Notes: generated by a model from the sequence alone, not told the origin. A DNA stretch of 64,000 nt from Lingula anatina (GCF_001039355.2 NW_019776079.1:64001-128000); one strand, 5' to 3'; counted from the stretch's first letter, positions 23,597 to 37,440 are shown. Made by a program: numbers and translations.

Positions 23597-26164
23597 CTGG
23601 ATAAAAATAAATGGTTTTATTAAATTTTTGATGAAAAACCATTTAAATTAACAAGCAGTATGAAAGCCTGTCAATCAAAGATATAAAAACCACGTGTGTG
23701 AAAATACTTGTACATGTATTATAGTAAGTCAAAAGTCCCTGAATTAAGGGGTAGTTGGTGTACCCTCGGTTGTTTACTAATTTTTGAAGAGAACGGCGAC
23801 TTAAATAAACGCAGCAGATAACATTGTGTTTCAAGTACTCTATATTTCTCACATACGGCCTGGCACGCAGGCAGGAACAGTCGTGACGATCTCTCGGGGT
23901 CTCTCCCTCTCTGTCTACTTTAGAGGCCCAGTTTTTATAGGGAATCGTACTGATTCCTGTGCCGTAAATCTGTTAGTAAGTGTATACATGTATCTGTCCG
24001 ACATAAAAGGAAGATCAATAAAACTAAATACAGGGACTACATTATTTGTTATAGTTGCCCTGAACATGGATACATTCTCCAGGCCGGAAGGCCACATAAC
24101 GCTCGGACCAGGGATTGGCTTTGACGAAATTATCTTAGGTGTTGTGACTGTTTTTGGTGGAAGAGATCAATAGAGCCAAATGGAAAGAATGAGGCCAAAC
24201 TACATTCATTATTTAAATTTATTACTCTATAGAGACTTTTGTTTCTAATTTTAGCTTCTCTTCCGTGATTGTGATTTTACTTTAAAGACAGGGATAAATT
24301 GTGTAACGCTACCGTGATATATTGGCAAGTTTTTGGTGCAAAAGTATTCAAATCAGAATTTTTTTCGGGGCTCGTTGCTAGTTTTCAGGTTAATGGAGAA
24401 CATAGATTTATTGTATTCCGGCTTTAGAAATTATTCCCAATACACTCATTGGTCATTTTTTTCGAACTTACACAAGTCAAGCAGACGGTTATATGCATTA
24501 CTTTAATTTATACTTCCCGTAGAAACGTATGTTTTTAAGTCTGGGTAGTAATTTCCCTTATTAACAGGAGGCACATATATATCTATTTAAAACAACATCA
24601 AGACAATGTTTTTTTACACCAGGTACTTACATAATTTCTCTAGAAATTCACACTCACCGAATTTATACTTCTCATCTCGTAGAGTATTTTTGCATCTGGT
24701 AGTCAACAATCTTCCTCTTCTGCTAGACTTAAAGAGGAAAAAGATATGATATGAGCGCATTTGCACGTCTTTGAAATAAAAAGAATAGATATATTTCTGA
24801 AGGCACTTTAAAACTGGGCTCAGACTTACTGATCAAAATGTGTCTAAAGTACCTATTCCTCCTTGACGATATTTTCTGAGCGCATCTCCCAAAGTATTTA
24901 TTGCCTCAGAATATGTGGGAGTGGACAAGATTAAAGGGAGTACAGATACTTCCGGATATATCAGCAATGGTTTCGTTTCCTTCAGTTTGTTTAATTATAC
25001 CACTTTATTTTGCCAATTAGCGCTTAATGTTTGGAATACAAGCCCCTCCGATTTATGTACACCATAAAGTAACTTGAGGCTGAGGGCGTAATTTTACAGC
25101 TTTTTAAGTTGAGCGAGTGGGTTTTATGTCCCTTACTGGTGAAAGTAATTATGTGGTAAATCTAATTGTTAGTCCTTGAAGTGGTCCCTAAAATGTATTG
25201 AACCAGATTACACTAAAATCCCATTTACATTATTCCATTAATAAAAACCTTGCATATCAATTGATTTGAAAGCCCAAAGAGCTATAGGCTATACAACATT
25301 ACACGTGAAAGCCAATTTTGGTTTTTTTACGGGGTGGGGGAGTAAAGAAAGGACCCATACTTTATAACCGAAAAGCAAGCGTCATAATACATTAAACAAG
25401 GCATCTGTGGTGTATGCCAGGTTGGTAAACTAGAATTTGACGAAAGATGGCTCGGTTCTGTTCATTTCCTCTTTTTAACCTCCCACTAACGACAGTTCCA
25501 GCACTCCTCAATATGGACGTCAACCATGGTATGGTTGGGAATCTGAAACAATTTTAAACAGTTCATATCCACCACTTAAATTTTTAAAAATCAAATTTAG
25601 CTTCATACGGCACTATATTTTCTCCGCATTACAGGCACTAATGTCATATGGAGTGAGCTGAATGCCACGAGATCTGTGTACTAAAAATTGCCTTTGATTT
25701 TCGTTCAGATTGTTACAGAAAGTTGAGACGGCTCATCTTTTGCGGGAAGAGAGAGAAATTAAGTTAAGTCATGGCTTTTCCGGGCATTATCGTCTTAAGT
25801 GCATTATTGTCTTATAAGGAACAACTACCGCATTTTACGGGAAGCAATTCATCAAATCTGTACAATACTTCCAGTCGTACTCTCATTTTATTTTGCGTTA
25901 GTTGCGCCATGGGATTCATTATTATGATAGACAGATTATTGATTTCGACAGAATAATTTATGATTTATCAGTTATATGCTGCAGTCTGGCTACCTCCAAC
26001 CACAGAGCATTGAACTATTTCCTCTCTCAGTTACGACCAACAAAGAGGAGTGTGCGTCACACCCGGAAAGGCTGTGTTAAAAAACGAACTCCCTTCAAGA
26101 ACAAGCCAGAGTTGGAAAGAAACTTTTTATGGCTACTCGATTCATGGTCGACCTTTAGACTGGG

Positions 26165-26388
26165 TTCCCATGCCAAATCGAGCCATCTGGATCGGTCTTA
26201 CTCACTGGGGAGTCTCACTAAATTGCTATCAACTTGACGGCTTAAATGTCTGTCACGCCTACCGAATCAGCTAGGGTGTAAAGATAATTATCCCCTAACA
26301 GCTTACTAGGCGTGACAGACATTTAAGGCGTGGTAGCAATTTAGTGTGACTCCCCAGGGAGATAGATCGATCCAAATATCTGTTGGAA
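26165..26388. mobile_element. Hairpin MITE, copy 2
   Basis: The ends are TTCCCA and the imperfect TTGGAA. Its inner blocks AGTCTCACTAAATTGCTA and the inverted TAGCAATTTAGTGTGACT, the AATGTCTGTCACGCCTA arm, and a central AATTATCCCC place it in the same family as copies 1, 3, 4 and 5. Its arms match each other well over about 90 bases. Confidence 0.8.
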
Positions 26389-29300
26389 TGGTCCCTAAAT
26401 CGACGTTCTTACAGTGATTGGGCAGCACTCGAGACGCCCCATCATATCATAGAGAACAAAATCTGTCTATTTTCACCCATGATTTGATATCGAGAAATAA
26501 TTTACAATGTTGACTGGAGATGACGTTCTTAAAAATTAAAGTAGGTGAAAAATACTATAATTAAGTCTGACAGAATTTTTTCACTCCACGGGCTTTTACC
26601 TCGTATTCGATGCTTTTCTCTCAAAGTATTCCATATATATATTTATGTATAATGTTGTGAGCAAGGCTGTCTAATTTTTTAGATAATCGCCCCCTGTGCC
26701 TTTAGTCGATTTGCCCAATATCACACAGATTGATTTGTTGCAACAGATGTAAATAGATATTTTTACAAAACAATTAATCTTTTTAATCGATACTAAATAA
26801 CATACTGTATGTGTCCGACACGTAAGAAGAAAACGGTCAGTCGTTTTCATCTCTTTCTCGAATTTTCATTAAAAATAAGAATCGCGTGAAGGAACGAATC
26901 TAATGTAACCTCGCCCCGTTTACCCGACAAATAGTCGATTTGGATCAGAGGAAGTCTGGCCCATAACTTACTGAAATTAAACAACCGGAAAAGTGGTTGA
27001 AACTAGAAAAAAAGTTGCAAAATGTTTGCACTGCACAGACTCAATACTATATACAGCAAAAGTAATTAATTCTACCCTTGAGCTAAAGACTTTTGATAAA
27101 AATAAAGACATGGCGATTAGCTTTTCAGTGATCTTTAAGTCACTTCATGAAGCGTTAAATCTCTCTACAACAGCGTATCAACATCTCTTGACGAGCCGCA
27201 TGCGCAGAGGCTAGGTCCGCTTACGCTATCTTTGCCGGTAGTTTGAAACAGCTTCCTACCAGACACACACATACTAATGTACTTTCAGAAGAGAAGATCT
27301 AAATCATTAACTTATAACATCAATCGTGCATATTAACAGCTTTGAATTTGTTGAAAACGGTTTTAATTTAATATAATTTTAATTTTGAAAATAACTTTTT
27401 GGAAAGACAACTTCTGCAATTTCAAGGTTTATGATAATCAACTTTTAAAAATTGAGAAGGTTTACGTTATATAGTTTTCAGACTTCAGGGGAAAGGTAAA
27501 CAAATGTATTCTGTTCTACATATCACGTGGTTATCGAAAATATAACTGTTTTCTGTATCTATAAGAAATCTCTTTGGTCTTTCAAAGAAAAAGATTGTGC
27601 TAGACGGTCAGGGCAAGGAAGGATGAGACGATTTTTTTGATATTTTCACATCAGGTTCCAGAGGCGGCAGAAAAGGGCAGGGCATGTGTGAAGTAATTAA
27701 ACAGTACTGGGGGCAAACATGTCAATCAGTACCCAACTTACTCTCCGTTGAACGTGAACATCGGTATTTGAGACTTACGTCAGTTCTAAAATAAAACACC
27801 GATTGCACACCTTTCTTGGTGTTACTTATTTGTTCGGTACACATTAAGAGCATTTAGAGAATGCTGCTTGGGCAGCGGTGTTGGGAAGGCAATATCTGAA
27901 ATGTACATGCAAACATTCGTAATCTGAAAAAAACGTACATTTCTGTATGATGAAATTAAACTCCTGAAAGTTCATGTCTATATCAAAAATCTAAAAATAC
28001 ACTTCTGGCGTTCAGTGCATTTTATTATTATTATTATTTTTTTTTTTTTTTTTGCGCCACTGAACTTTTTTCGATGTTTTTTTGGTGCAATTAATAGTCT
28101 ATGTTTTATCATTAATGTTTTTTTTAAAGATTAATATACTTAGTTGCTTTGGCTATCCTCCGATGATTTTCATACAACAACAAAAAAGAAAAAAAACGCG
28201 CTGCTATTATTGTTTTGAATATTTTTGACCAACGCACTTAACCAACTCACTGAATTTTTTTACGTGCCCCCCACATTGCTGGTGACACGCCACTACGCCC
28301 CATGTTCTCTTATGATTACAATCGGGACACAGTGAAAATGCTTTCCTAACACAGAGCGTGACGGTGTGTCATGGCTCAGGTTTCAGTTCAACTTTTTTAA
28401 CGGTCAAAATATTTACGCATTTTTCAAGACACACCTGCTGCTTATGCTTTTAGGTATATTTCTCTGAACAGTGCCATTTGTGATGGAATCGGGTACCTGC
28501 TGGGGCCCAGACGTTGTGACGTTCTTTCACACAAGGATTTCACAGATTAGTATACAACTCGTTTGTTTCCAGTTATAAATGTTTAGAATATTTGGAATAG
28601 TTTGTAGATTTATCGAGCGATTTGCAAATATCAGCACGGACATCAACATCAGGCTTTTCACAAATTTTTAAAAATGTTGATGACGATATTGCAATGTGTT
28701 CCTTTTTTTCTTCGCTCTGTTGCAATTGTAATTATCCAGATGCATAATTAAAGGTGACAAGGTCGACTATGAACCGAGTAGTCATAAAAAGTTTAGTTTT
28801 CAATTTGAAGAGAATGCATTTTACCCAGTTTTTCCGCGTCTGTCTCAAATTCTTCTTTGTTTGTCGTAGCTTAGATCAAATATTGTAGCAGTTGGCGTCG
28901 TGTTTTCGATGATGGATATCACTTTACCATTTACCATACCATACAAAATGTTGAGTGTTGTTTCCTATGAAATCTATTCCTAAATTTTTTTAAGCCAATA
29001 CGCAATTTATTTTTATACTTGAAGTGCTTTAACGTAGGAAACAGAATAATAAAACAGAGCATAAATACATACATGCTTTACTATCTTCACATACCACACA
29101 CATACACTGTATTGGTGATATTTGATGTATGTTCGCGTGTGGTTAGAAAAACCACGAGGTCCACTTTATCTGCCGAATTAAGTGCGACTTGGCAATTTAA
29201 GGGATATCTTTAAAATAAAAAGTCTTAATTTTCGCTAACAAACATTTTTCATCTGGATATTTTCCGTATCAAATCAATAGTGCTCGTGTACTATCCCAAT

Positions 29301-29658
29301 AGAAATGGTAAGATATAAAACAAAACAAAACACCTTTTACGATATCCACTGAAACATGAATGTTATTTGAGGACGAGTCATTGAAAAAATTCATAATGTT
29401 TTTTCAATCTAAATAACTAAAATAAACACATCATCCTGAAAACTGCACCTATGAAATGTTACAAATACATCAACAAACCATACATCTAGGTAATACCCTT
29501 CTGTATTTGACATCTTAAAGAGATTTCTAAATCTAGCGTAGCGTCCTAAAATTAGAATGCCGAAAAGCGGTTTTATGAATGGAAAGGCATTTGCCTTGCT
29601 CCGGAATGTGCGAGCTGCGAATTCTTTTCAATCATGAACTTCATATGCTTTGATATTT

Positions 29659-29660
<2 letters not shown>

Positions 29661-29692
<32 letters not shown>

Positions 29693-29730
29693 TGTGCTCA
29701 ACCGATTTTTCGACCTCATTCACAAATCAG

Positions 29731-29766
<36 letters not shown>
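29661..29766. repeat. (GA)n and (GT)n microsatellites
   Basis: A GA tract (29661-29692, one interruption) and a GT tract (29732-29766), separated by about 40 bases of unique DNA. The open frame running through them is a product of the repeats. Confidence 0.95.
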
Positions 29767-29768
<2 letters not shown>

Positions 29769-30653
29769 TTGCCCAGTGTAAGCACTGTAACACAGAAAAC
29801 CCGACTTGTGGCATATAGTGATGATTATAGTTATTTTAATTGTAAACGTTCATCTAACAGCCTACTAACTCCGAACTGAATTCCTGTAACATTCTTCTTA
29901 CTCTAATAAGGCATGGTCTTCTACGCCATCATTCCATGCACATGCCGAGACGGTCATCCATTAATAACGCAATTTGACGATGACATTGATAAGTCTAAAT
30001 TGCAAAATGTATTTTTAGCTCAAAGAACCTGAATCATCTTAAACGTATATATCAAAATAAAGGCAGTTTCAACACATCTTTAATTACCCGTATGCTCTAC
30101 CTTCCCCTACGAATCTTAACATTTCAAAGAGGAATAAAACTTCACTGGTTATTTTTTGGACTAAGTTAATTTGAATCTGCACTGTTTTAAACCGATCAAA
30201 AACGTCTTTTTCAAAAACAATTTAATTAATTTATTGTACTTTTATGAACATCATCATATTTTTACCTGTACATCAAATATATACAAATAAATATTTTGTC
30301 TAAATCGAGACACGCTCTGAGTTTCAGAAACGGTATATCACAGAAAGTACATTTAAGTAGATATCCAGATGTTAGTCAGCAAATTATATCTAGACTGTAT
30401 TGGTGTGCATCATGGCGCTACAATAACCTAGAGCTGACAGTGACAGTATCTGTATTTCGTCGTTTTTTTATCCTCTGTGATGATTTTAGCGTGGTTGCGT
30501 TCTTGGAACTGACAACTTCATTGATTTTTCAATTGGTCATATGGGAACTTGATTGGAATCTTAATGTAATAACCCCAAATGAATTGACAATTATTTCCAA
30601 TCACATTCATGTTACAGGTCAAACAATGGTGCTACCAATGCTGTCACTAAAAC

Positions 30654-31923
30654 TCAGTTCAGGCAGTACGTTTCAACTTTCGAGGCAAACGTGTCAAAAC
30701 CATACCAAGGGTCACGACGAATGTTGTCTAAACAAGAGCTTTCGCAATACGCTATGTTACGAACACTGTATTTTTGACACTCAGCCGCGCACAGGCCTAG
30801 GCACAGGGTTGACCACATGTCATCCTCATCGGTTTCGCCGTATCTTTTGACGCGTAGCCTGTGAAACATGTTATCATTATCAGAAATGTCTTTTGCCTTA
30901 TTTTCCATTTGCGTGGGCTCCTGTATGTGGAGTTTATGCCGTTGAATAAGTCCGCCAATAGTTTCGCCGATCAGGAACGCAAAGACCAATGTCACGACAA
31001 AAATGTTACCTTGAAACTTTAGATTCTGGAATGAAATAAAAGAGCAAATTAAAGAAATACATTTTCAGGTAACCATGCATATAAAGTGTTGTACTTCAGA
31101 CCAAGGATAACGTTTTTTGTTAAAGGAATTCTTTCATTGTGCCGGATACATTTTAAAAAGTTTTCTTGGACATTAAATTAAACAATGGAACACACTGAGC
31201 TAAATACAAGTAAAAAATAGTAAATTGTTATAATAAGTTTTTGGCATGCTACATGAAACATCTTGTGCTTTACATGTCTTGGTGATGTATCGCTTTGTGT
31301 TCGGTTGCTAATTACCGAAGGCGCTTACAAATAATCATGTCTAGTAGTTTTTTGACATTTTCAGTCGATATTTAACTTGGTTAAGATGATAGAATCAGAA
31401 GAAAGCCATTCGTCACTTCTTGAATGAGCTGATAGACAAATAAACAGGCAGATCTATGCTCAGTGTTTTTTCTACTCTGGCTGCATACTTAGCAAATGAT
31501 TTTGCATAAATACCATTAGTTGTCATTTGATGTGATTATAAGACGTCTTGATGTTCACAAACACATTTCATATTCGTTTGTGAATTGCGTGATAGCTTTC
31601 CCTTCATTTAAGGGCAAATGTTTTTAAATATTTCAATGCTTTATTATAAAAAAACAATAACAATTATGTTGCATAAAAATAAAAGCAAACACGACACAGC
31701 AGTTCCGTTAGTCTGAAATTCTATTTCACTGCTATAAAAGTTTTAATATATATATATAATATATATATATATATACATTTAATATATATATGTATATTAT
31801 CGGGCCACCAATATATTAGAACGAATAGGAACTGATAAAAACCAACCAGTTAAAGTAGAAAAGTAGAACCCAAAGTGTCTAATAAAAGTCAAAAAGCGGT
31901 TCCATCTTACTTACTTGATACAT
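30654..31923 (-). CDS. Six-cysteine secreted prepropeptide 3
   Basis: The model joins a nine-base exon (31923-31915, Met-Tyr-Gln, followed by a GTAAGT donor) to 31025-30654 after a TTCCAG acceptor, in phase 0, giving 126 aa. The signal core is IFVVTLVFAFLIG. The pro-region ends RLRVKR. The 62-residue mature peptide starts YGETDEDD and has cysteines spaced C-x3-C-x3-C-x10-C-x3-C-x22-C, with CLGLC, NIAYCESSC and GFDTFA shared with paralogues 1 and 2. The start exon matches that of gene 1 (ATG TTT CAG versus ATG TAT CAA, both at phase-0 donors), which supports both models. Unlike gene 1, the mature N-terminus is strongly acidic. Function unknown; secretion and convertase cleavage are inferred from the sequence. 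Confidence 0.8.
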
Positions 31924-34696
31924 ATTATTTGTCTCCAATGATCAAAGAATGGTGTTCAGTTCATTCAGGTGGTTTAACTGCTGATCGTCAATTAATAACA
32001 GTAATATGTAGTTGGCGAGGTCTTCCACAGGTATTTGAAAGTTCGTCGAACACAATCTCTCAATAATATCTCCTGTCTAAAGGACACACTCTCCCTGGAG
32101 CGTTACGATCAAATGCCACAAGACCGCCTAGAGATTACGCTTAAGTACTAGCTGTCTCATGTCAGAATAATTATGGAAAAAAATCAAGAGGGAATTAGTG
32201 TCGAGGTTTGTCAATCAGTCGCCGGATGCGAATGGTATGCGGTTGATTTTCTACGCTGCGCGTGCCGGGTGCCGTGTAAATCCTTTTTTCTTATGTCATG
32301 GTGTGTTCATATTTGAAATTGTTTTAATGTAAATTTTGATGGCTTCGTCTCTATAATTTTCATCACAAGTTTTGCAATGTGTCACGCGAATAAACCGTCC
32401 TTGCGATCAGACTGTCATGAGAAAATTGGACTGCGGTTAAAAGTCATCCTTTTCACTTATTGTCACTTTTATTTACCGTTAATCGTAATAAATATGATAA
32501 TTATTGATGACAGTTTTACACATAATCGATTATAATGAAGATGGTTTTTGAATAACAGAAGAATGTTTGCTGCGACGGTTAGTGCACTCTAGTGTCTCTG
32601 TCGTTTTCGCTATTACTCAATAAAATCAAAATTCTTGTGTGACTAAATTTTCTTCAAACCGCGCAAACAAGAAAAACGTATCTTGACTTAGCAAAAAAAA
32701 AAGTTTTATATATTATGCTGTAAGAAAACAGTCTGAGCACAACGGTCGGCAAGGTAAACGTTCGAGTGACGCCACGCCCATACCATATAGATACTGTATA
32801 TACAGTATAACAGACGATTACAATTGTCATTTAGATCGTTTGATGTTCACTCCACACTTCCCTATCTGAACACGTTTCTACATTGTACTAAACTAGCCTA
32901 GGCGGAAGCAACAACCTAGGCCACGTAACGGAGCACAGCCGTAGCCAAAGCACTCAAATCTCGGCGGGAGGGGAGAATTCTACACACGCCTACCACCTGT
33001 TGCAGTAAAATTCTTGTCTGAGACCCGGCGTTCAGATACGTTTTTTATTTATTTATTTATTTATTTATTTGGCAAATAAAGTTTTAGGTGTGGTTTACCA
33101 TGAAGTTGTGAAAAAAGAACTAAATGTAGCTTTCCTAGACAATCATTCTTATAGCACATGGCACTGATACTTCAGGTTCACATTAACTTGAAGAAATTCA
33201 CCTCAAATTCAAGCAGAAGATGAGTAACTAGTTTTACCAAATGATGAAACTGAAATGTGGATTCAGCAAAAAGATATAAAACCAAACTCTACAATTTCCA
33301 AGGTTTTTATGTCCTGAATTTGCGGTCAATTAGAAAGTGCATAAGCTGCTTAAGTTAGTTATTGAGTATGAGTAAGTGGATTTGCGAAATGTAGATAAAG
33401 GTGTGATGAAGATCAAATAGTTTGTGGCGCGCACTACCAGGGTTCGTAGTAATCACTGCCTTTGTGTAAACTATGATATTCATTGTCCTTCTTTTGACAA
33501 TCAGCAGAATTTTAATTTCAATGGCTAGCATAAATCACGAGGAGTTTGATAAAAGAAATGTTGTCTGGCGGAAATTTTTGGAGAATGCACATGCCCCCCC
33601 CCCACCCCGCCCCCGAATATTCAAGAAAGGGCATTTTTAACTTATTATTTTTTAAGGCTTTGACTCTCTCAACATAGATAAGTGTCAAATATGTCATCTT
33701 ATGTGCTGTTAAAACCGTTTTCTTTTTCGTCTTTGGCTCAGCTCGTGCCCTTTTCGGTCACTTATCTACCTTTAATTTTTAGAAATATTTTTATAAACTA
33801 AAAAAATTTCCTCTAATGGCGCTGTTTGTTTAGACAAAAGATAATGATGATAAATACATGAATTAAAAAGAAAAAAGAGAAATGACAACGATATCTTCTG
33901 TTAGTTCTGTAGATACGACCCAAGTAAATCAACAGAAACTGACTCTGCCCAAAATACACGTCCTGCCGTAAACTCATAGGTTTAAAGCATGCAAAGATAA
34001 GATTCACTTGAATCGTTTAAAGCTTCTCATCTATCATTCTATTTATGTGTGAGCACTTAGAAGCCTTATTGTATCGATTATCGGACATTCAAGGAGAAAT
34101 TATGACGCCAACAGGAAGACACATTTTATTTGTATAATATTTGAGACGAGATGAGTGCCTGTCATACGCAACTTTAATCATGAGAACGACGAACTTGAGT
34201 GACCTACATACTTAGACGATATTTCTTAACTGAATCTCCTGTTGTTTTATCGTCAAACCAACCATAAACCGGGTGGCGGGGGTTGACGAGTCGGGGTGTG
34301 TTCGGATATCGATGATGTACGACTTGTTCAATTTGACTCCAAATGCGTTTTTCATTCAGAGATTTTCATCTCTTTTCACGTCGTTTTTACGTTTCAAGGT
34401 AAAAAGTTATCATTGAACACGTTTTAAAAAGTACTTTTCACGTGAAAACTAGAGACTGATGTGAAGAGCAAACCGAGAGCGGAAAAAAAATACTATCCCC
34501 ACGTTTTGAGCAAACAAATACATTCTTTTCTTTTTTTATTTATTTTTCTTTTTTAATGCATCAGCACTTGTACCCAAACATTAACCTACAACATGGTTTA
34601 ATCCAACCCATGGTTTAATCATGGGTTGGATAAAAAAACGGCGATATTTGGCTCAAGACATTGGAGGACTTACACCTGCACGTTACCAGGCAAAAT

Positions 34697-35149
34697 CTAC
34701 ATGTATATGCTTAGATGTATTAGATCGCATTCACAACGAGTTGAGCCAGGCTTTACAAATCCTGGGGACTAAATATGGCGGTCGTACATGAATCTTTTAA
34801 TAGTCTCTCCGCCTCTTCTAATAAGAAATAGTGTAAGATCGCATTCACAACGAGTTGAGTCAGGCTTTACAAATCCTGGGGACTAAATATGGCGGACGTA
34901 CATGAAAGAAAAACCGCCTAATCTTTTAATAGTCTCTCCGCCTCTCACACGCCTCCCCATGTGTCGTCCCAATGGAGCCGAGATTTAATGACTGTCCCCC
35001 CGCAGGGACGACGTGTGGGGAGGCGTGTGAGAGGCGGAGAGACTATTAAAAGATTCATGTACGACCGCCATATTTAGTCCCCAGGATTTGTAAAGCCTGG
35101 CTCAACTCGTTGTGAATGCGATCTAATACATCTAAGCATATACATGTAG
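34697..35149. mobile_element. Complex foldback element with a duplicated left arm
   Basis: The outer ends are CTACATGTATATGCTTAGAT and its exact complement. The right arm (about 34998-35149) pairs with two separate left-arm copies: 34697-34812 and a second starting near 34833 that carries small differences and extends into GCCTCTCACACGCCTCCCC. The central loop includes GTCGTCC and its complement. The arms are nearly identical, so the element is young. It has no ORF. A related end lies at 36890-36973. Confidence 0.8.
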
Positions 35150-36889
35150 CTATAAATGTGTGATGATAAAACCAGTCCTTTATGAATATGTTCGAGCAAA
35201 ACACAACCATTGCATTGATAGGTGCACGATTGTGACTAGAATGTGTTTCTTTCACAAATAACGCACTGTCAGAAGAAATCTGTATGTATGTTTTGGTTTT
35301 TGAACTTTTACGCAAAACTTTTTAAAATGGGAGTGATGAAATATTTAAATAAATCAAATACACCGTTTAACAAAATTCGAAAGCACCGAGTAGAATTACG
35401 CGAAAACCCCTTTAACTTTCATGGGAAATAAAAAAGCCTATCTGGATATCTACTTATGCATTTTTGTGCCCATATCAAAACAAGGGAAAAGGTTGCCACA
35501 CTGCAGTCGTTGCTAAGTGCCAGTATTTTAAAATGGACACGTTCGTTTTTATTCCATTTTTCACTCTAGTTGCAAATAGACTGCTGTAATGATTAAGCAT
35601 CAAATGCTTGAAGTGTTATTGTAAGCTGTTACCAGAGGTCAAATGTCCATCGACTACACTCTCAGTGTCAATGGTGAGTTCATTCGCGGTTACGTTTGAT
35701 TATCAAGGACACTTATCGGTCATTTTCTTTAAATAACCACTTGCAACTTAATCAGAAAAAAAGAGAAGGGCAACTGTCGCGAGATGCACCTGTGTAAAGG
35801 ATTTTAACACTTTTCACTTTATGTTCATTTCTTTCATTCATTAAAAAACAGAACAGTTGACCTATTTTTTTCGTTAGTTCTTAATAAACTTTATCGATTT
35901 TCGCTTAAATTCTTGACATAAATATGCTCAACTTCGTTAACTAATGTATCTTCAATTTTGCACACTTTAGTTTACCGCGTAAACAAACCTTGGAGTGCCA
36001 GACTGGGATTAAAAGAAAATCGTAAAAGGCATAAGGAAGAAGTATTATGAAGCACAGCAACGATACAAAAAGGTTCTAATCTTTTGATGTCGATGGTTTC
36101 CGTAAGTGAAGCAGATTGGTTTCTCGGCAAAGTTTGAGACTGGTTTATTGATTCTTTTAGCAGTTTCTTCAAAAATGTGCACATAGTATAACAGTATTAA
36201 AAGATATCGCTGAATTTTTTTTTCTGAAGCGAACATGTTTCTGTTGATAATGAGCGTGGCCAGCTCAGCGTACACTCCCCAATTTATTTTCTGCGGCAAT
36301 ACCCCCGCCCCCATTCAGCAATAAAAGCGAAACGAGGCGAAGGCCAAACAATTTGTCCCACACAGTAAAACTGCAATTGTCCTTGAGCGAAACGAGGCAA
36401 ACAGCTATTATCCTTGGTCCCTCCCCCCCCCTTTTTTGCAAGACCCTGCATCCATTTTTTATGTTACTGGCCTTCAAAATCTGGGCAAATGTTTTTTTAA
36501 TGTTCAGAATAGCTGCCTTTCCATTGCAGTAGGCCTGTATTAGTTTACAAACGTATCATACAATTAAAGTACACAGTATCTTAAATAATTAGGTGTAGCT
36601 CTATGTGGTCGTTATTGTCCTCTCTCTTCGAAAACGATTGCATAATGTGATTTAAATGCTTTCTTACTTGTAGTTTGCAAAACCTCTTATCACTGACAAA
36701 ATCAGCGAGGCGAGATTCATCTTTCTACTGGCAATGTACATCTTGTAATTGTTTTAGTTGAGACTTTTGGCATATCACAACACACTTATTCCGCAGAGAT
36801 TGCATCAGCAATTTAGCAATTTGGCACTCTTCTACCAATCACCATTCGCCATTTCCTAGTAAACAGATATTTGACTTAGGGAAGGTTAT

Positions 36890-36973
36890 AGGGGAGGGGA
36901 GGCGTGTGAGAGGCGGAGAGACCATTACAGGATTAAGCGGTCTTCCTTTATGTAGGGTCAGCCATATTTGAGC
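36890..36973. mobile_element. Partial copy of the complex foldback element
   Basis: GGGGAGGCGTGTGAGAGGCG and the following AGAGACCATTA...GGCGGT-like bases match one arm of the element at 34697-35149, with scattered substitutions. It stops close to where the LINE fragment begins. Only one arm is present. Confidence 0.65.
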
Positions 36974-36974
36974 C

Positions 36975-37440
36975 TTGGACCAGTTGATACTCGGATCTTC
37001 TATTCTGAATGGCCCCATAGATCCTGAATTTAGATGTTGTAATTATTGCTGCAATGCTTATAAAGAAGCACATATAGAGGACGAGTACCATTTCGTGCTT
37101 GTGTGTCCATGGTATAATGGCTATAGAGCCATATACATGCATATATTCCCAGTGTTACGAAACTGAGGGTCCGTGTCACACCTCCATTTAATTTTAATGG
37201 TTAGGGTCAGCCTGACCTAAGTGGATCAAAATCTAGGGCGAGGCTTACCTGTACAAATGAATGGGAAGCGGACCCTCTATCATGGGGGACTCTCTAGATC
37301 ACGTTACACCAGCATTCAGGCAAACGTATTCAACTTTAACAAGCTCATGAAATCTGAAGATGCTACTCTCTTAACAAACTTGTCAGTGTATGTGTATGAG
37401 TGCTTCAAGCTTACGGATATATAGAATGAATAAATTTGAC
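36975..37440 (+). pseudogene. LINE (non-LTR retrotransposon) 3' fragment, decayed
   Basis: The first frame (36975-37166) has the zinc-binding-like C-terminal block typical of invertebrate LINE ORF2 proteins: CCNYCC, then IEDEYHFVLVCPWYNGYR. A second frame (to 37424) supplies FNKLMKSEDATLLTNLSVYV, the last helix-rich block seen in such proteins before the stop. The two pieces are in different frames separated by stops, so the copy is inactive. The catalytic reverse-transcriptase part is absent. The 3' untranslated part runs to about 37490, which suggests a 5'-truncated insertion. Confidence 0.75.

Larger units (their letters stand above)
23597..30653. other. Intergenic region between prepropeptides 2 and 3
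   Basis: It contains the MITE copy at 26165-26388, T-runs near 28030-28052, and GA and GT repeats at 29661-29766. The missing start exon of prepropeptide 2 may lie here. A 115-codon plus-strand frame at 23826-24173 shows no family resemblance and is not called. No other gene is recognised. Confidence 0.4.

Noticed and set aside
23826-24173. 115-codon plus-strand frame
   Set aside because: No family resemblance, no signal peptide, and no splice context or conserved paralogue in the window.
30296-30850. 184-codon plus-strand open frame
   Set aside because: It overlaps prepropeptide 3 in antisense; the minus-strand reading has a signal peptide, a dibasic site and paralogues, so this is a shadow.
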